This document shows, piece by piece, positions 5,274 to 5,717 of a DNA stretch of 5,717 nucleotides (the stretch's first letter is position 1; every line of letters starts with the position of its first letter). Source of the DNA: Burkholderiales bacterium (lineage in GTDB: Bacteria > Pseudomonadota > Gammaproteobacteria > Burkholderiales > Burkholderiaceae_E); NCBI GenBank assembly GCA_020348765.1, contig CP070753.1, positions 583,059 through 588,775 of the forward strand, written 5' to 3'. Under the pieces are notes generated by a model, which saw nothing but the letters and a program-made list of their open reading frames with translations, did no database searches and had not been told where the DNA came from. The position numbers and the translations under genes are program-made.

Positions 5274-5717
5274 ATGCCCCGTTGGCTCGCGACGGTCGAG
5301 ATCGGCACTGCGCTCGCGCTGCCGCTGGCGACGGGCGGCTATTTGCTGTACGTGGCCAGCCTGGTGCTCATCTACGTGCTCGCCTCGTTCGGCACCAACA
5401 TCCTGACCGGCTACACCAACCTGATCTCGCTGGCCGGTGCCACCTTCTTCGGTGTCGGCGCCTACGGCGCAGCGATCCTGACGGTCAAGGCGGGCTTGCC
5501 GCTGCCGGTGGCGATGCTCGCCGCCGCGCTGATCGCCGCGGGCATCGGAGTGCTGCTGGCGATTCCGGTGCTGCGGCTGGACGAAGTCTTCCTGGCCATC
5601 GCGACGCTCGGCTTCGTGATGATCTTCATGGAGCTGGCCAAGCAGGGCGGTGAACTGACGGGGGGCGAGTCCGGCATGCCGGGCCCGGCGCCTGCGCTGT
5701 TCGGGGTCGCACTGGGA
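5274..5717 (+). CDS. Branched-chain amino acid-type ABC importer permease (LivM family), 3' truncated
   Basis: Second membrane permease of the same importer, expected to pair with the LivH-type protein. The frame is open to the window edge, giving 148 residues of a protein normally around 300 or more. It starts MPRWLATVEI. LivM landmarks are LTGYTNLISLAGATFFGVGAY (44-64), the loop around AIPVLRLDEVFLAIATLGF (96-114) and TGGESGMPG (129-137), which corresponds to the family's TGGSxGLxG motif. Hydrophobic segments lie near 12-45, 48-70, 78-100 and 105-123. No frameshift or stop interrupts the visible part. The two ATPases (LivG, LivF types) and a periplasmic binding protein would be expected downstream or elsewhere. 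Confidence 0.92.
   Translation, partial: MPRWLATVEIGTALALPLATGGYLLYVASLVLIYVLASFGTNILTGYTNLISLAGATFFGVGAYGAAILTVKAGLPLPVAMLAAALIAAGIGVLLAIPVLRLDEVFLAIATLGFVMIFMELAKQGGELTGGESGMPGPAPALFGVALG

Overview
The window is a G+C-rich stretch (about two thirds G+C by eye) of a bacterial chromosome. It is densely coding, with short intergenic gaps and ABC-importer, IclR and aconitase-family genes of the kind common in Proteobacteria. A betaproteobacterial or similar soil or water heterotroph is my best guess, but nothing here fixes the taxon. I see no RNA gene, insertion sequence, CRISPR array or prophage signal.

Layout. (1) 1-764 (+): 3' part of an OppF/DppF-type ATPase of a peptide-class ABC importer, ending in an unusual low-complexity tail. 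(2) 761-1597 (+): an N-formylglutamate amidohydrolase family protein, joined to the ATPase by an ATGA overlap. (3) 1640-2467 (-): an IclR-family regulator, convergent to gene 2 and divergent from what follows. (4) 2468-2572: a short divergent control region holding an imperfect palindrome (2475-2504) that can be read as promoter elements on both strands. (5) 2573-3835 and 3857-4375 (+): large and small subunits of an aconitase / isopropylmalate-dehydratase-like enzyme. (6) 4408-5271 and 5274-5717+ (+): LivH- and LivM-type permeases of a branched-chain-amino-acid-type (HAAT) ABC importer, the second cut by the window end.

Reading. The first two genes look like the end of an uptake-plus-hydrolysis operon (peptide-like or N-acylated substrate, then amide hydrolysis). 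The second half looks like a regulated uptake-plus-catabolism unit: an IclR regulator transcribed divergently from a two-subunit hydro-lyase and its own importer.

The point of greatest interest is that the dehydratase is not an ordinary LeuCD. It keeps the fold motifs, the three cysteines expected to hold the [4Fe-4S] cluster, and several active-site residues. It lacks most substrate-binding and catalytic residues of the aconitase family, including the Ser-Ser-Arg of the small subunit, which is replaced by His-Pro-His. It is therefore probably a hydro-lyase for an unidentified hydroxy acid, or a related enzyme with altered chemistry.
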